Assembly: GCF_013753875.1 (NCBI RefSeq)
Contig: NZ_SMDS01000016.1
Span: forward strand, 248,001-312,000
Direction: 5' to 3'
Origin: Candidatus Pantoea persica
Lineage (GTDB): Bacteria; Pseudomonadota; Gammaproteobacteria; Enterobacterales; Enterobacteriaceae
Length of the DNA stretch: 64,000 nt
The position numbers and the translations under genes are program-made. Numbering within the stretch: the stretch's first letter is position 1; each line of letters opens with the position of its first letter. Shown piece after piece: positions 22,973 to 32,134 of the stretch. Under the pieces are notes generated by a model that was given only the letters and a program-made list of their open reading frames with translations, had not been told where the DNA came from and did no database searches.

Positions 22973-23666
22973 TCAGCTAACGGCGCGGGGACGCGGCGCT
23001 TCTGCTGCCCAATTGAGCAAGGTGCTCGCTTCCACCAGCGAATCGCGCATAATGTCGCCGATCGACTTCGCGCCGATCAGAGTCATCGCCACACGCATCT
23101 CTTTCTCAATCAGCGTCAGCAGGTTTTCGACGCCACGCTGGCCGTGCGTCACCAGCGCGTAGAGGAAGGCGCGGCCCAGCAGCACGCTGTCGGCGCCGAG
23201 GGCGATCGTGCGCACTACATCAAGCCCGTTGCGAATGCCGCTGTCGGCCAGAATGGTGATATCGCTTTTTACCGCGTCGGCGATGGCGGGCAAGGCGCGC
23301 GCCGAGGAGAGCACGCCGTCAAGCTGGCGTCCGCCGTGGTTGGAGACCACAATGTCGTCTGCGCCGAAGCGCACCGCGTCGCGCGCGTCCTCGGGATCGA
23401 GGATCCCTTTGATCACCATCGGACCGTCCCAGAATTCGCGGATCCACTCAGATCGCGCCAGGCGATAGAGGGAGCGAAGTTCTTCGCCAGCCAGCCGATA
23501 TAATCCTCCAGCCCGATCGGTTTGCCGAGGTAGGTAGAGATATTGCCGAGATCGTGTGGGCGGCCGTGCAGGCCGACATTCCAGGCCCACTGCGGATGCG
23601 TCGCCGCCTGCCAGTAGCGGCCGCCGCGTGCGGGCCGCTCATGCCGGAATGGGCGTCGCGGTAGCG
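22973..23666 (-). pseudogene. lldD: LldD L-lactate dehydrogenase, C-terminal half
   Basis: The part from '[20 protein letters not shown]' through '[20 protein letters not shown]' to '[16 protein letters not shown]' is clean and holds the FMN-enzyme catalytic His and Arg region (SNHGGRQ). Upstream, pieces from '[14 protein letters not shown]' onward are present in other frames, with two or more shifts between 23,450 and 23,650. The N-terminal 170 residues are gone; at about 23,666 the sequence passes into cheV on the opposite strand. LldD oxidises L-lactate to pyruvate at the inner membrane. Confidence 0.88.
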
Positions 23667-24280
23667 TGCGCCTCGACTGGAGTCAGGTGCACACCTCCGA
23701 GAAGGGCATCGGCGGCCGCAATATCACCAGCATCGCCTGCCTAGAGGACGATCAGGGCGGCAGCAGCCTGGCGATGGTGCTAGACGTCGAGCAGATCCTG
23801 TATGACGTCATCCCCTCGGTGCGCGGCGTGGAGCCTGCGCCCGACACCGCGCGCACCTTTAAGCTCAAGCCCAGCACGGTGGCGATCGTGGCGGAAGATT
23901 CCAAAGTGGCGCGCCAGCTGCTGGAGCAGGGACTGAAAAGCATGGGCATTCCCGCGCTGATGCACGACACCGGCCTGGAGGCCTGGCTGAAGATCAAGCA
24001 GATGACGGAAGCAGCGCAGGCGGCAGGTGAGTCGATCCATGACAAAATCGCGCTAGTGCTCACCGACCTGGAGATGCCGGAGATGGATGGCTTTACCCTG
24101 ACTCGCAATATCAAGCGCGAAGCGGCGCTGAAAGACATTTCGGTGGTGATCCACTCCTCGCTCTCCGGCAGCGCCAACGAAGGTCACGTGCGCAAAGTCG
24201 GCGCGGACGGCTACGTCGCCAAATTCGAAATCAACGAGCTCTCCTCGGTGATCCACAGCGTGCTGGAAAAGGCGCCCTGA
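23666..24280 (+). pseudogene. cheV: CheV chemotaxis coupling protein, C-terminal two thirds
   Basis: The frame starts within the CheW-like domain ('[17 protein letters not shown]', usually about residue 115) and continues into a complete receiver domain: 'VAIVAEDSKVARQLLEQ', 'VLTDLEMPEMDGFTLTR' (phosphoacceptor Asp), 'HSSLSGSANEGHV' and 'VGADGYVAKFE' (Lys). The missing 5' part ends exactly where lldD begins on the other strand, a deletion junction. There is no start codon or ribosome site at the new 5' end. CheV couples receptors to CheA. Confidence 0.85.
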
Positions 24281-24289
24281 TCGGCTGAC

Positions 24290-24315
24290 GCGCAACGTCC
24301 CGTTGCGCGTTTTTC
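24290..24315 (+). terminator. Rho-independent terminator after cheV
   Basis: GCGCAACG (24290-24297) pairs with CGTTGCGC (24301-24308), followed by GTTTTTCCCC. It lies ten bases after the cheV stop and is well formed, although the gene is broken. Confidence 0.8.
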
Positions 24316-24360
24316 CCCTCCCTCGCGGGCGGCGCGCCGCTCTGCTCTCTTTGTTGCTGT

Positions 24361-24489
24361 CTTTTATTCCGCTGCTCTTCTCCCTTACCTGTTGCCTTTT
24401 ATTCCGCTGCTCTTCTCTTTCTTCTTGCCTGTTATTGCGCCGCACTCCTCTCTTTGCCGGTGCTTTTATTGCGCTGCCTGCCTGCTCTT
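24361..24489 (+). repeat. Pyrimidine-rich direct repeats
   Basis: A 21-base unit beginning CTTTTATTCCGCTGCTCTTC occurs at 24361 and again 35 bases later, at 24396, with a weaker third copy (CTTTTATTGCGCTGCCTGCC) near 24463. The plus strand is almost pure pyrimidine over much of 24310-24490. The region lies between cheV and the MCP and encodes nothing recognisable. Confidence 0.65.
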
Positions 24490-24739
24490 ACGCCTTGCTT
24501 TCAATTGCTTAGCCGCGTTAATCAGATCGCCCGCCGCGCCGCTTATGCTTTGCTGCCGTCGCGCGGCGCGCGATTAAATTAAAGTCAAAACAGAAACATC
24601 CGATAACCTGTGCGCCAGCTCCCACTATTATCCGCTCGGTACGGGCCGGAGAAGTCGGCAGAGGCTGGCATAAACAGGCGTTACAGAACTTAACGATTGA
24701 TTTATGTATTCTAGGGAGAACAGAGATGTGGAGTTTAAA

Positions 24740-26276
24740 ATGAAGGTCGGTGCTCGCCTTGGCATCGCCTTTGGCGTCATTGTGGCGTTAATGGTGATTA
24801 TCGGCGTCCCCACCTCCACCAAGACTCAGAGTATTAATCGCGGTATGTCCGCTATCGTCGACGACTGCTACGTAAAGGTGCGCCTGGCCTTTGACGTGCG
24901 CGACGGCGTAAACGATCAGATCAAATTCTTGCGCGGCATGGTGATTGACACCAATCGCCCGGAACGCAACGTCAAGCGCTTTAACCAGCTGGCCGAAGTG
25001 AAGCAGCGCACCAATACGGCGATGAAGCGCATTGCGGATATTCAGGTGACGTCCGTCGGCAAGAAAAAGATTCAGGGGCTGATGGAGGCGGGAGAGGCGT
25101 TTGAAAGTGAGAAAGGCAAGCTGATCGACCTTATCAAGGCGGGAGACTTCGACGGTGCCAGCAACTTTGCGCTGCTGGCGATTACGCCGGCGCAGAACGC
25201 GTTTCTGGAAGGCGCGGCAAAATTCGCCAACTCGCAGGATTCGCAGCTGCGCGCCGAAGGTCAGAGCATCGTCAGCGCGGCCGGCAGCGCGATTACCATT
25301 ACGCTGGTATGCGCGGCGCTGGCGATTATCGCGGCGATTCTACTGGACATCTACCTGACCCGTTCTATTGTTCGTCCGCTGAACGAGGCGGTCGCAGTAG
25401 CTGAACGCGTCGCCGCTGGCGATCTCAGTTCAAAAATCGCCATCAACAGCCGCGAAGAAACCGGCGTGCTGATGCGCGCGCTACAGCAGATGAACGATAA
25501 CCTGCTGAGCATCGTCACAGAGGTGCGTACCGACTCCAACACCATCGCCGTCGCCTCGAACCAGATCTCCAGCGGCAACCTGGCTCTCTCTAAGCGTACC
25601 GAGCAGCAGGCCAGCTCGCTGGAGGAGACCGCCTCCGCGATGGAGCAGATGACTTCGACGGTGAAACACACAACGCCGACAACGCGCGTGAGGCCAACCA
25701 GCTGGTGGCGACAACCTCCGCCGTGGCGCGCGAAGGCGGCGAGGTAATGGAGAAAGTGATTGTGAAGATGGAGGCGATCGCCCTCTCCTCGAAGAAGATC
25801 GTCGACATCATCAGATGTGATCGACTCGATTGCCTTCCAGACCAATATCCTGTCGCTCAACGCCGTGGTGGAAGCCACGCGCGCCGGCGAACAGGGACGC
25901 GGCTTCACCGTGGTGGCGACCGAAGTGCGCAACCTGGCGCAGCGTTCCGCCTCGGCGGCGAAAGAGATCAAGCAGCTGATTGAGGATTCGGTGGCGAAGG
26001 TGGACGAAGGCAGCAAGCTGGTTTCGCACGCCGGCTCCACCATCGGCTAGGTGGTGAACAGCGTGAAGAGCGTGGCGGGCATTATGAGCGAGATCACCAT
26101 CGCCAGTAGCGAGCAAAGCACCGGCATCAGCGAAATCAATATGGCGATTACCCAGATGGAAGCGGTGACCCAGCAGAATGCGGCGCTGGTGCAGCAAACC
26201 TCGGCGGCCTCTTAGGCGCTGCAGGAGCAGGCGGAACGCATGGCGCAGGCGACGAGCGTCTTTAAAACCGGCGTGC
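24740..26276 (+). pseudogene. Methyl-accepting chemotaxis protein, frameshifted
   Basis: From MKVGARLGIAFGVIVALMVI (first membrane helix) a four-helix sensor domain runs to the second helix ('SAITITLVCAALAIIAAILL'), then HAMP ('RPLNEAVAVAERVAAGDLSS') and the signalling domain: 'QISSGNLALSKRTEQQASSL', '[20 protein letters not shown]' (the hairpin tip, with Ala-Leu altered to Ser-Leu) and '[20 protein letters not shown]'. Frameshifts near 25,667 and 25,815 and TAG codons at 26,048 and about 26,213 break it. The best ribosome site precedes ATG 24725, which is out of frame with the body. Confidence 0.85.
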
Positions 26277-26296
26277 TGCGCCCTTCACGCTGTCTG

Positions 26297-26685
26297 TTAC
26301 AGCGGATTCAGTGCGTTCATGACCACTTCCGGCATCACCGGCCGACCGTTGCTCAGAGGTGGCGACAAAGGTTGCTTCAGCATAAGTTACGCCATCCACC
26401 TTGATCTGCTGCACGAAGTTGACACGGTTGCGCTTCTCGTTCTTTTCCAGCGCGTAGGTCACCTCGAGGCGATCGCCCTTTTGCAGGCTTTTGCGAAAGC
26501 GCAGCGAGTACTCCAGCACCATATAGAGGCGTCCCTGTTTGAACTCCTCTTCGATATAGATCCCCAGAGCTTCGCGCATAAAGGCGTGCCGCGTCCATTC
26601 CATATAGAAGGGATGGTAGAGGGCCATCTACGACGCCCTGAAAATCGATATACTTTTCATCCACCTCATAAAACTTTGCAAACAT
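26297..26685 (-). pseudogene. YbgC-type acyl-CoA thioesterase, frameshifted
   Basis: The hot-dog fold start 'MFAKFYEVDEKYIDFQGVV' and the body 'YMEWTRHAFMREALGIYIEE', then 'LRFRKSLQKGDRLEVTYALE', belong to a 4-hydroxybenzoyl-CoA thioesterase-like family. The catalytic region between 'QGVV' and 'YMEWTR' carries a frameshift (the usual NNAHYL-type stretch is garbled), and a second shift near 26,360 moves the end ('PEVVMNALNPL') into another frame with TAA at 26297-26299. Confidence 0.75.
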
Positions 26686-26779
26686 CGCCCGCTCCCGTCC
26701 TGTTTCAGATTAACCTGCTGATTTTATGCATTTAACCTTTTAGCCTGCTCGATGCAACGCTTTTCCGCACCGCGAGGGC

Positions 26780-26810
26780 AAAAAAAGAGCCAGGCGCGAA
26801 GCCTAGCTCT
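26780..26810 (-). terminator. Rho-independent terminator of the alpha/beta hydrolase gene
   Basis: On the minus strand AGAGC-T-AGGC pairs with GCCTGGCTCT around a TTCG-type loop and is followed by seven T residues. It is eight bases beyond the hydrolase stop. Confidence 0.8.
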
Positions 26811-26817
26811 GCATCAT

Positions 26818-27816
26818 TTAAGGTGCGTTTTCAGCGCGTCGCCCGCCTAGCGCTGAGCGCACCGCCGGCACGTCGCTCAGGGCGTTAAGCAGGCCGTAGT
26901 CGTGGATCAGCCCGTTGTAGCGCGTTACCGTCACTTCTACGCCGGCAGCATCCAGCTTGCGGCCGAAGGCTTCGCCCTCATCGCGCAGCACGTCAAGCTC
27001 GGCGGTCTTGGATCAGCGTGGGCGGTAGGCCTTGCAGCTGTTCGCGGGTGGCGCGCAGCGGCGAGGCAAGGATATTGTTGCGATCGCTTGCTTTGGTGGT
27101 GTAGTTGTCCCAGAACCACTTCATCATGTTGCGCGTTAGGAAATAGCTGTTCTGGAACTGCTGGTATGATGCGGTATCGAAATGCGCGTCGGTCACCGGC
27201 CACAGCATCACGTCATAGCGAATGGCGGGCGTATGCTGCTGCTTTGCCTGCAGCGCGACCGCCGCCACCATATTGCCGCTGACGCTGTTGCCCACCAGCG
27301 CCAGACGCTTGCCGTCAACGCCAATCTCTGCACCGTGCTCCGTCACCCAGCGCGTGGCGGCATAGGCCTGGTTAATCACCCCGGATAGTGCGCCTCCGGC
27401 GACGGCGTGTAGTTGACGAAGACCGCCGCCGCACCCGACGCCACCACGAGGTCACGCACCAGCCGTTCATGCGTCTGGAAATCTCCCAGCACCCAGCCGC
27501 CGCTGTGGAAGAACATAAACACCGGCAGCGTGCCCTGCGTACCTTTCGGCTTAACGATATTGAGCTTCAACGGCTGGCTGCCTACCGCGATCGTTTTCTC
27601 CGTCACGTCGGCGTCAGGCAGCGTCGCCCCTTTCTGCGTGCTGATCAGCACGTCGCGCTCCGCCTGTGGCGACAGCTGTTCGATGGGTTTGCCGCCGCTG
27701 CTGTTCAGGGCGTTAAGGAAGCTTTGCACCTGACGCCCCGGCTGCGGCGCGTCGGCGAAGCTGCTGGCGGAAACGGCGCCTAGCGCCAGGGCTAAAACGG
27801 TCTGTTTAATGTTCAT
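26818..27816 (-). pseudogene. Secreted alpha/beta hydrolase (lipase/esterase), broken
   Basis: A signal peptide (MNIKQTVLALALGAVSASSF, cleavage after ADA) precedes a hormone-sensitive-lipase-type fold: the oxyanion motif 'MFFHSGGWVLGDFQTHERLV', the nucleophile elbow 'LALVGNSVSGNMVAAVA' and the His region 'GLIHDYGLLNALSD'. Frameshifts occur near 27,380 (after 'EAHYPG') and near 27,010 ('PPTLIQ'), and an in-frame TAG lies at about 26,848 (probably from CAG). The product would be a periplasmic esterase. Confidence 0.82.
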
Positions 27817-27829
27817 ACGGTTACCCCTT

Positions 27830-28020
27830 TCATAACTTGCTATTGAATAGCGCGCTACTTAAATGCGCTGGCTGCTTTGCTGCGCATTCGGTATAGATGA
27901 GAATTTACATAGTGCGATATTTGATAGTAAGCCATTTAAATGAGGCAAACATCAATCACCAAATAAATTATTGAAATTTAATTGTTTTTATTTTAGAAAA
28001 ACTTTTCCCCCTTGAATACC
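27830..28020. other. AT-rich intergenic region
   Basis: Base composition drops sharply to AT-rich from about 27,890 to 28,020, unlike the surrounding chromosome. It lies between the hydrolase promoter and a small frame near thrW. No gene was recognised; the composition suggests acquired DNA. Confidence 0.45.
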
Positions 28021-28284
28021 TTAAGCCAAACTGACCTTAAGGCAGCGGTTTAGTCTTACATAAAAGGCGCTGTTATCTTGTGCGACCTGAGCGACCATGC
28101 ACGTGTAGCGCGTCAGGTCAGCATGCGCCAGGAAGCCTGTGCTGTTGTCTGCCTGATGCGCCTCTGAACTTTTAGATGAGAGCGGTGCAATGCTTACGCT
28201 TTTCCTACGGGTTAGTGCGCCAGCCGTTGCGATGAATGGAAAGGTAATCATCATCAAACAGCCGCAATGCCACCAGTGAAGCAA
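28021..28284 (-). CDS. Hypothetical small protein, possibly from a P4-like satellite element
   Basis: An open frame of up to 87 residues with a likely internal start at 'MMITFPFIATAGALTRRKSV'; it continues 'SIAPLSSKSSEAHQADNSTG' and ends 'AFYVRLNRCLKVSLA'. The wording recalls the short overlapping proteins (Ash/Icd-like) of P4-type satellite prophages, but I cannot confirm it. It is on the 3' side of thrW, a common integration site for such elements. Confidence 0.35.
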   Translation of the reverse strand: MLHWWHCGCLMMITFPFIATAGALTRRKSVSIAPLSSKSSEAHQADNSTGFLAHADLTRYTCMVAQVAQDNSAFYVRLNRCLKVSLA

Positions 28285-28579
28285 AGCTTTATGCGGCCTG
28301 TGGCGGCTTGATGCGGCTTACCTTAAATCATTCTCTGGCCATCAGACGCATAAGCATGGGTCAGTTTTGCAGAGCGACAGGCTGTATAAAAACCATTTGA
28401 TGAAGTGCTTGCGAGAATGATTTCACACGGGTGCGAGTGAACCTGTTTGAGGGGAGGTTCAATAGTGATAAAGTTTGAGAAGGCGAAATAAAGCAATGAT
28501 GGAAAAGCCAAAGGAGGATTAAACCGGGAATGATAGCGCGGGTTGTTTAACGTAGTCGACCAGCGAGAAACGGATAGTG

Positions 28580-28655
28580 TGGTGCCGGAAACAGGAGTCG
28601 AACCTGCGACCTTCGCATTACGAATGCGCTGCTCTACCAACTGAGCTACACCGGC
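28580..28655 (-). tRNA. thrW: tRNA-Thr (anticodon CGU)
   Basis: The 76-base cloverleaf read on the minus strand starts GCCGGTGTAGCTCAGTTGGT, has the anticodon stem GCGCATTCGTAATGCG with anticodon CGT, the TTCGACTCC T-loop and an encoded CCA end. It corresponds to E. coli thrW. In E. coli thrW directly follows proA; here 4.5 kb of prophage remnant lies between proA and the 5' end of the tRNA. Confidence 0.96.
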
Positions 28656-28851
28656 ATGGTCGTGGGCACCACGGGGCATTAAGTTAGGAAAAAGCGCGAC
28701 TTCCGTCAAGGGTTGCAGCGCGCGAATGCTGCTTTTCTCGTCACCTGACCCTGGAAATCGCTTCCCGCTTTCATTCGCGCCCGCATGAACAGGTTTCCCT
28801 GGTGAAAAGGGAAAAAAGGCGAGACCGCAGTCTCGCCAAACGTGCCGCTCA

Positions 28852-30450
28852 TCAGTCGTAATATGGAACCCTGCGGTCCGTACCATTGATATTGATTAGC
28901 ACAAAGCCCAAAGGCGTGGTTTTATTTGTCGGCGTACCTGCAGTCGTCGCGATCGTGACTACGCCTTTCTCATTGGCACCAATCCCAGCTACCCCATTGT
29001 ATAAGCCAAAACGTGCGGCTGGTTTCAGCAAACCCATTTTCGTGGTGTCCGTGACCATCGACAGGTCCTGCTAGAACAGCGAGCATGAACCGGTATCGAA
29101 GCGCGTTGGGCCAGTTGTTTTCAGGTTGAACATGGTATCGCCGCTGTTGGCCGCCAGCTTTACGAATATCACTGCATAAGTGGTACCGACGCGGCTGTAG
29201 CAAATATCCAGCACCGCAGGCTGCCCCATATGGCAGGCGTCCACCTAGACAGTCTCCAGCCGCTGCATATTGATCCAGGTTTTCCCGGTGCCGACCATGT
29301 CCACCGGCGAGGTTGCCGTGGTAGAGGGCGACGTCGCGTTGGCTTTACCGATCAGCTCGATAATCCACTGCTGGTTGGGGCTGGGGAAAAAGAACTGGCC
29401 AAGGCGATACCAGTTATCGGTCGCGGTGTTGTTGGTGACCTTATAACCGCTAAAATAACCGGCGCGCAGCGAGCCGGTCATAAAGGTGCCGTGGTTTTCA
29501 TCGCGGCGATAGCCATACTCAAAGGTAGTAGAGCCAGCGGCCGCCTGCGAAATCCGCGCGCCGGACTGCAGACCGATCTTGCGCATTATTGAGATTGAGA
29601 GCGTGGCGTCGCCGTAGCCGGTCTGGAAGTTGGCGTTGGACAACTCAATCGCGGCTGAGTGGTCCCATACGCCGTTCGGTGAGTTTGACCAGCCCATGTC
29701 AAAGACACGCGAATAGGTGTCGAGGGTGTAGATCTGGTCAAACTTACTGTCGAGCGTATCCAGCAGCTTAAACACCGTGCCGCCGGTGTTCTGCGCGCGG
29801 AAGCAGTGAATATTCACTGTTTCCCCTTCGATACAGGTGTTTTCAAAGAAGGGCTGTTTATTGCTCACCATATCCGCCGTGGTAGTGCCGGTATTCTTGA
29901 CGGTATCGGTGCTCGCCTGGCCGTTCCAAGCCATACCGCTGATCACCGTGCGGCGCGCTTTCACCTTAAACACCGGTGTGTCGCTTTTATCGGAAATGAT
30001 GATGCTGCGCGGCAGCGAGCCCAGCGGCGAATCGTCGCCGAGCAGGCCAAAGAAGGTCACATCGGTGGCGCTCAGATCGATCGGCTTAATCAGGTATTTC
30101 CCACCGGGGAAGCGCACCGGCAGCGCGACGCAGTTGGCGTTCCAGGTTTTAGTCCAGTTGTACATGCGCATAAAGGCTTCGATGTCGTCGGTGTAGTCGT
30201 CCCCTTTCGCGCCGAAGTGCAGTACGTTCAGCTCGGCGGGATCGTTGACGGTGCGCTTCCAGTAGAAACCGTCGCCCATGGCGATGGTGCCGCCGTCATC
30301 TTTCAGCGTGGTGGTGCCGATATAGCCGATGAAGTCGCCGCCGCCGCGAAAGGTGGAATCCTTGTCGTAGTAGCGGTTCAGGCTGGCGACCTGACCGGCG
30401 GCTGCGGGTTTGGTGGTACGCAGTTCAGCATAACAGTTCACTTCGATCAT
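28852..30450 (-). pseudogene. Phage tail spike protein with two in-frame amber codons
   Basis: From ATG 30450 (MIEVNCYAELRTTKPAAAGQ) the frame stays open for 401 residues. 'LNVLHFGAKGDDYTDD' is the usual entry into a pectate-lyase-like beta helix, as in tail spikes and polysaccharide depolymerases. TAG follows 'INMQRLETV', reading resumes in the same frame ('VDACHMGQPAVLDICY'), a second TAG follows 'FDTGSCSLF', and the frame then reaches TGA 28852-28854 ('DRRVPYYD'). With both TAGs read the protein would be about 531 residues. No frameshift is present. Confidence 0.75.
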
Positions 30451-30494
30451 GGTATTTTCCTCAGGATGTCAGAATGTTAACGCTCAGGCGCTAA

Positions 30495-30728
30495 TCAGGG
30501 TTTGGCCGCATGGCCGCAAAGCTGATCCCACATATCGTTGTGGGTATTGATGACGCGGACGGTGCGCACGTCCATGCGCTGCGCGTCGGCGCCGTGGGTG
30601 TAAATCGGGGGGAAAAGCACGCAGGCCGAATCGGTGACGGCCACGGGTTCAGGGCTGGTTGTATTTCGACTGCTGCAGCTTGTCGCGAGCAGCAGCGTCA
30701 TCAAGATTGCTGTTTTCGATTGCAACAC
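30495..30728 (-). CDS. Phage outer-membrane spanin-like lipoprotein (Rz1-like)
   Basis: A GAGGAGG site precedes GTG 30728. The 77-residue product has a lipoprotein signal ('SKTAILMTLLLATSC', Cys about 17) and ends in a short soluble part with 'VTDSACVLFPPIYTHG' and 'VRVINTHNDMWDQLCGHAA'. It overlaps the 3' end of the Rz-like gene in a different frame, the classical Rz/Rz1 layout. Similar prophage lipoproteins with a 'SAC...P.Y...WDQLCG' pattern accompany Rz genes. The frame is intact. Confidence 0.6.
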   Translation of the reverse strand: MLQSKTAILMTLLLATSCSSRNTTSPEPVAVTDSACVLFPPIYTHGADAQRMDVRTVRVINTHNDMWDQLCGHAAKP

Positions 30729-30919
30729 GACTAGCCTCCTCGCGGTGCTGTTATTGTTGCTGCGCGACGGCGGCGGTTTACGCCGCCGCTTTTTGCGCGC
30801 TCTCGGTATCGGATTTGGCCTTCTGCTGCACCTTGCCGATCTTCTTGACGCCGAAGCATCTCGACGATAACGGCGATCCAGTGCCAGCCGCCGGCGAGCA
30901 GCGTGGTAATCAGGCTCAT
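30649..30919 (-). pseudogene. Phage inner-membrane spanin (Rz-like), broken
   Basis: From ATG 30919 a membrane helix (MSLITTLLAGGWHWIAVIVE) is followed after a frameshift by a coiled coil: 'VKKIGKVQQKAKSDTESAQK', TAA, 'TAAVAQQQ', TAA, 'QHREEASRVAIENSNLDDAA', then 'RDKLQQSKYNQP' and TGA 30649-30651. The length and coiled-coil character fit Rz. The start overlaps the holin stop (ATGA). Two ochre codons and one shift inactivate it. Confidence 0.6.
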
Positions 30920-31236
30920 GGTTTTTTCGCCTGCAGCCGCTGCTTCTCTGCCAGTAGACTTTTCTGGCGCACAAACTGCGCGATGACCCCCATCGCTACC
31001 ATAAAGGCGCCGATCAGGCCGAGGTAGTTGTGGGGAAGGATGGACTTCACGTCTTCCGGCAGGCTGTTCCAGGCGTCCAGCGAGGTAGAGGGAAAGGACT
31101 GCACCCAGGCGCTGAGCATTGATCCCAGCGACGCCAGCCAGACCGACCAGGTTTTAAACAGCAGCCGCGCATGGGCGACGAACTCCAGCGTGGTGAAACG
31201 CTGCATAATCAGCAGCACGACGACGACCGATAGCAC
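30916..31236 (-). CDS. Phage holin-like membrane protein
   Basis: A frame of 106 residues from GTG 31236, with two hydrophobic segments (near the N-terminus 'MLSVVVVLLIMQRF', and 'NYLGLIGAFMVAMGVIAQFV') and a basic end 'LLAEKQRLQAKKP'. It lies between lysozyme and spanin genes, where the holin normally sits. The frame is open further upstream ('IKWLLFIIAVLS'), so the native start may have been lost. Confidence 0.55.
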   Translation of the reverse strand: MLSVVVVLLIMQRFTTLEFVAHARLLFKTWSVWLASLGSMLSAWVQSFPSTSLDAWNSLPEDVKSILPHNYLGLIGAFMVAMGVIAQFVRQKSLLAEKQRLQAKKP

Positions 31237-31259
31237 GGCAATAATGAACAGTAGCCATT

Positions 31260-31694
31260 TTATAGCAGCCCCCGGTAAACGTCATCGTTGCTGCTGTGCA
31301 TCACTTCGGCATGACGCCGGGCGCGCCCTGTCGTCTGGCGCGCCCACAGGCTGTTGAGCATGGCGTTGGCCGTTCTGTCGTAATCTTCCGCCGCGACGGC
31401 GGTGAGCATATTTTTGAACAGCAGCAGCCCGTCGACGCCAAGCTGGTAAGCCATGCTGTCGAGCACGTCGCTGCGTGCGTCGTTGCACTTTGCCAGCGCT
31501 TGCTGCACCAGCGGCCGACTCTGCATCTGCTGCGCCTTGCCCTCAATGATGCACTTCTTCCACACATCGCCGACCTGGCGCGGTCGGGTTCGCAGCCCAG
31601 CGCCTGATCTCGATGCTGAGCTTGAGTCGACTGAGCGGCTGACGCCGCCGATGCCTGCGGGTGCGGACGTTACCAACAAAGACGCTTTTGCCAT
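31260..31694 (-). pseudogene. Phage lysozyme (T4-type glycoside hydrolase), N-terminus missing
   Basis: The C-terminal half matches phage lysozymes: 'RSDVLDSMAYQLGVDGLLLF', 'FKNMLTAVAAEDYDRTANAM', 'LNSLWARQTTGRARRHAEVM'. The N-terminal part with the catalytic Glu and the 'GYGHT' motif cannot be found; the first 50 residues of the open frame look unrelated, so a deletion or shift has removed it. It is upstream of the holin on the same strand. Confidence 0.65.
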
Positions 31695-31699
31695 AGTGT

Positions 31700-32134
31700 A
31701 TTATCGCCATAACTCCTCCTGCGAATGAATCTTTGGGCGATGGGGTGGCAGGCGCAGGTTTTCGGCAAGCCGAACCGACCTCGCCGCGTTTTCCGCTCGC
31801 AATGCAGTAACCCGGCTGTCATAACAGCCAGGCTAAGCGCAAGCAGGGAGAAAAAGCGGCATCTGACGACGCTGCATGCGCGCATCCCCCCCTCCCCATC
31901 CCAAAGCTTACTGGCTTGGGATGGTTTGATTCGCGCTTGTGCAGCGCCTCGATTGTTTAAGAGCGGCTAAGTCCCTGAGTAAGTTGTTTCGTTGGTCCAC
32001 GCTCAAATTATTAACGTGTTCTTATGCTTTATTAAAAACACCAACAGTTAATTTTTATTTACCTATGGTTAAATTTATAAATTTTGCTGAATTATTTTTT
32101 CTCAAGGTTGGCGCGGACCGGATTTTTACCGGTC
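31700..32134. other. Prophage intergenic region, AT-rich in its second half
   Basis: Between the lysozyme and repressor genes. The first half contains a minus-strand frame (about 31,885 to 31,670) with a signal-like start 'MRACSVVRCRFFSLLALSLA', unrecognised. From about 31,970 the sequence is strongly AT-rich with no gene. Early and replication genes of the original prophage have been deleted here. Confidence 0.4.

Noticed and set aside
28323..28886. Minus-strand open frame containing the phrase 'AGVAQLVEQRIRNAKVAGST'
   Set aside because: This is the well-known artefact of translating a tRNA gene; the frame runs across thrW.
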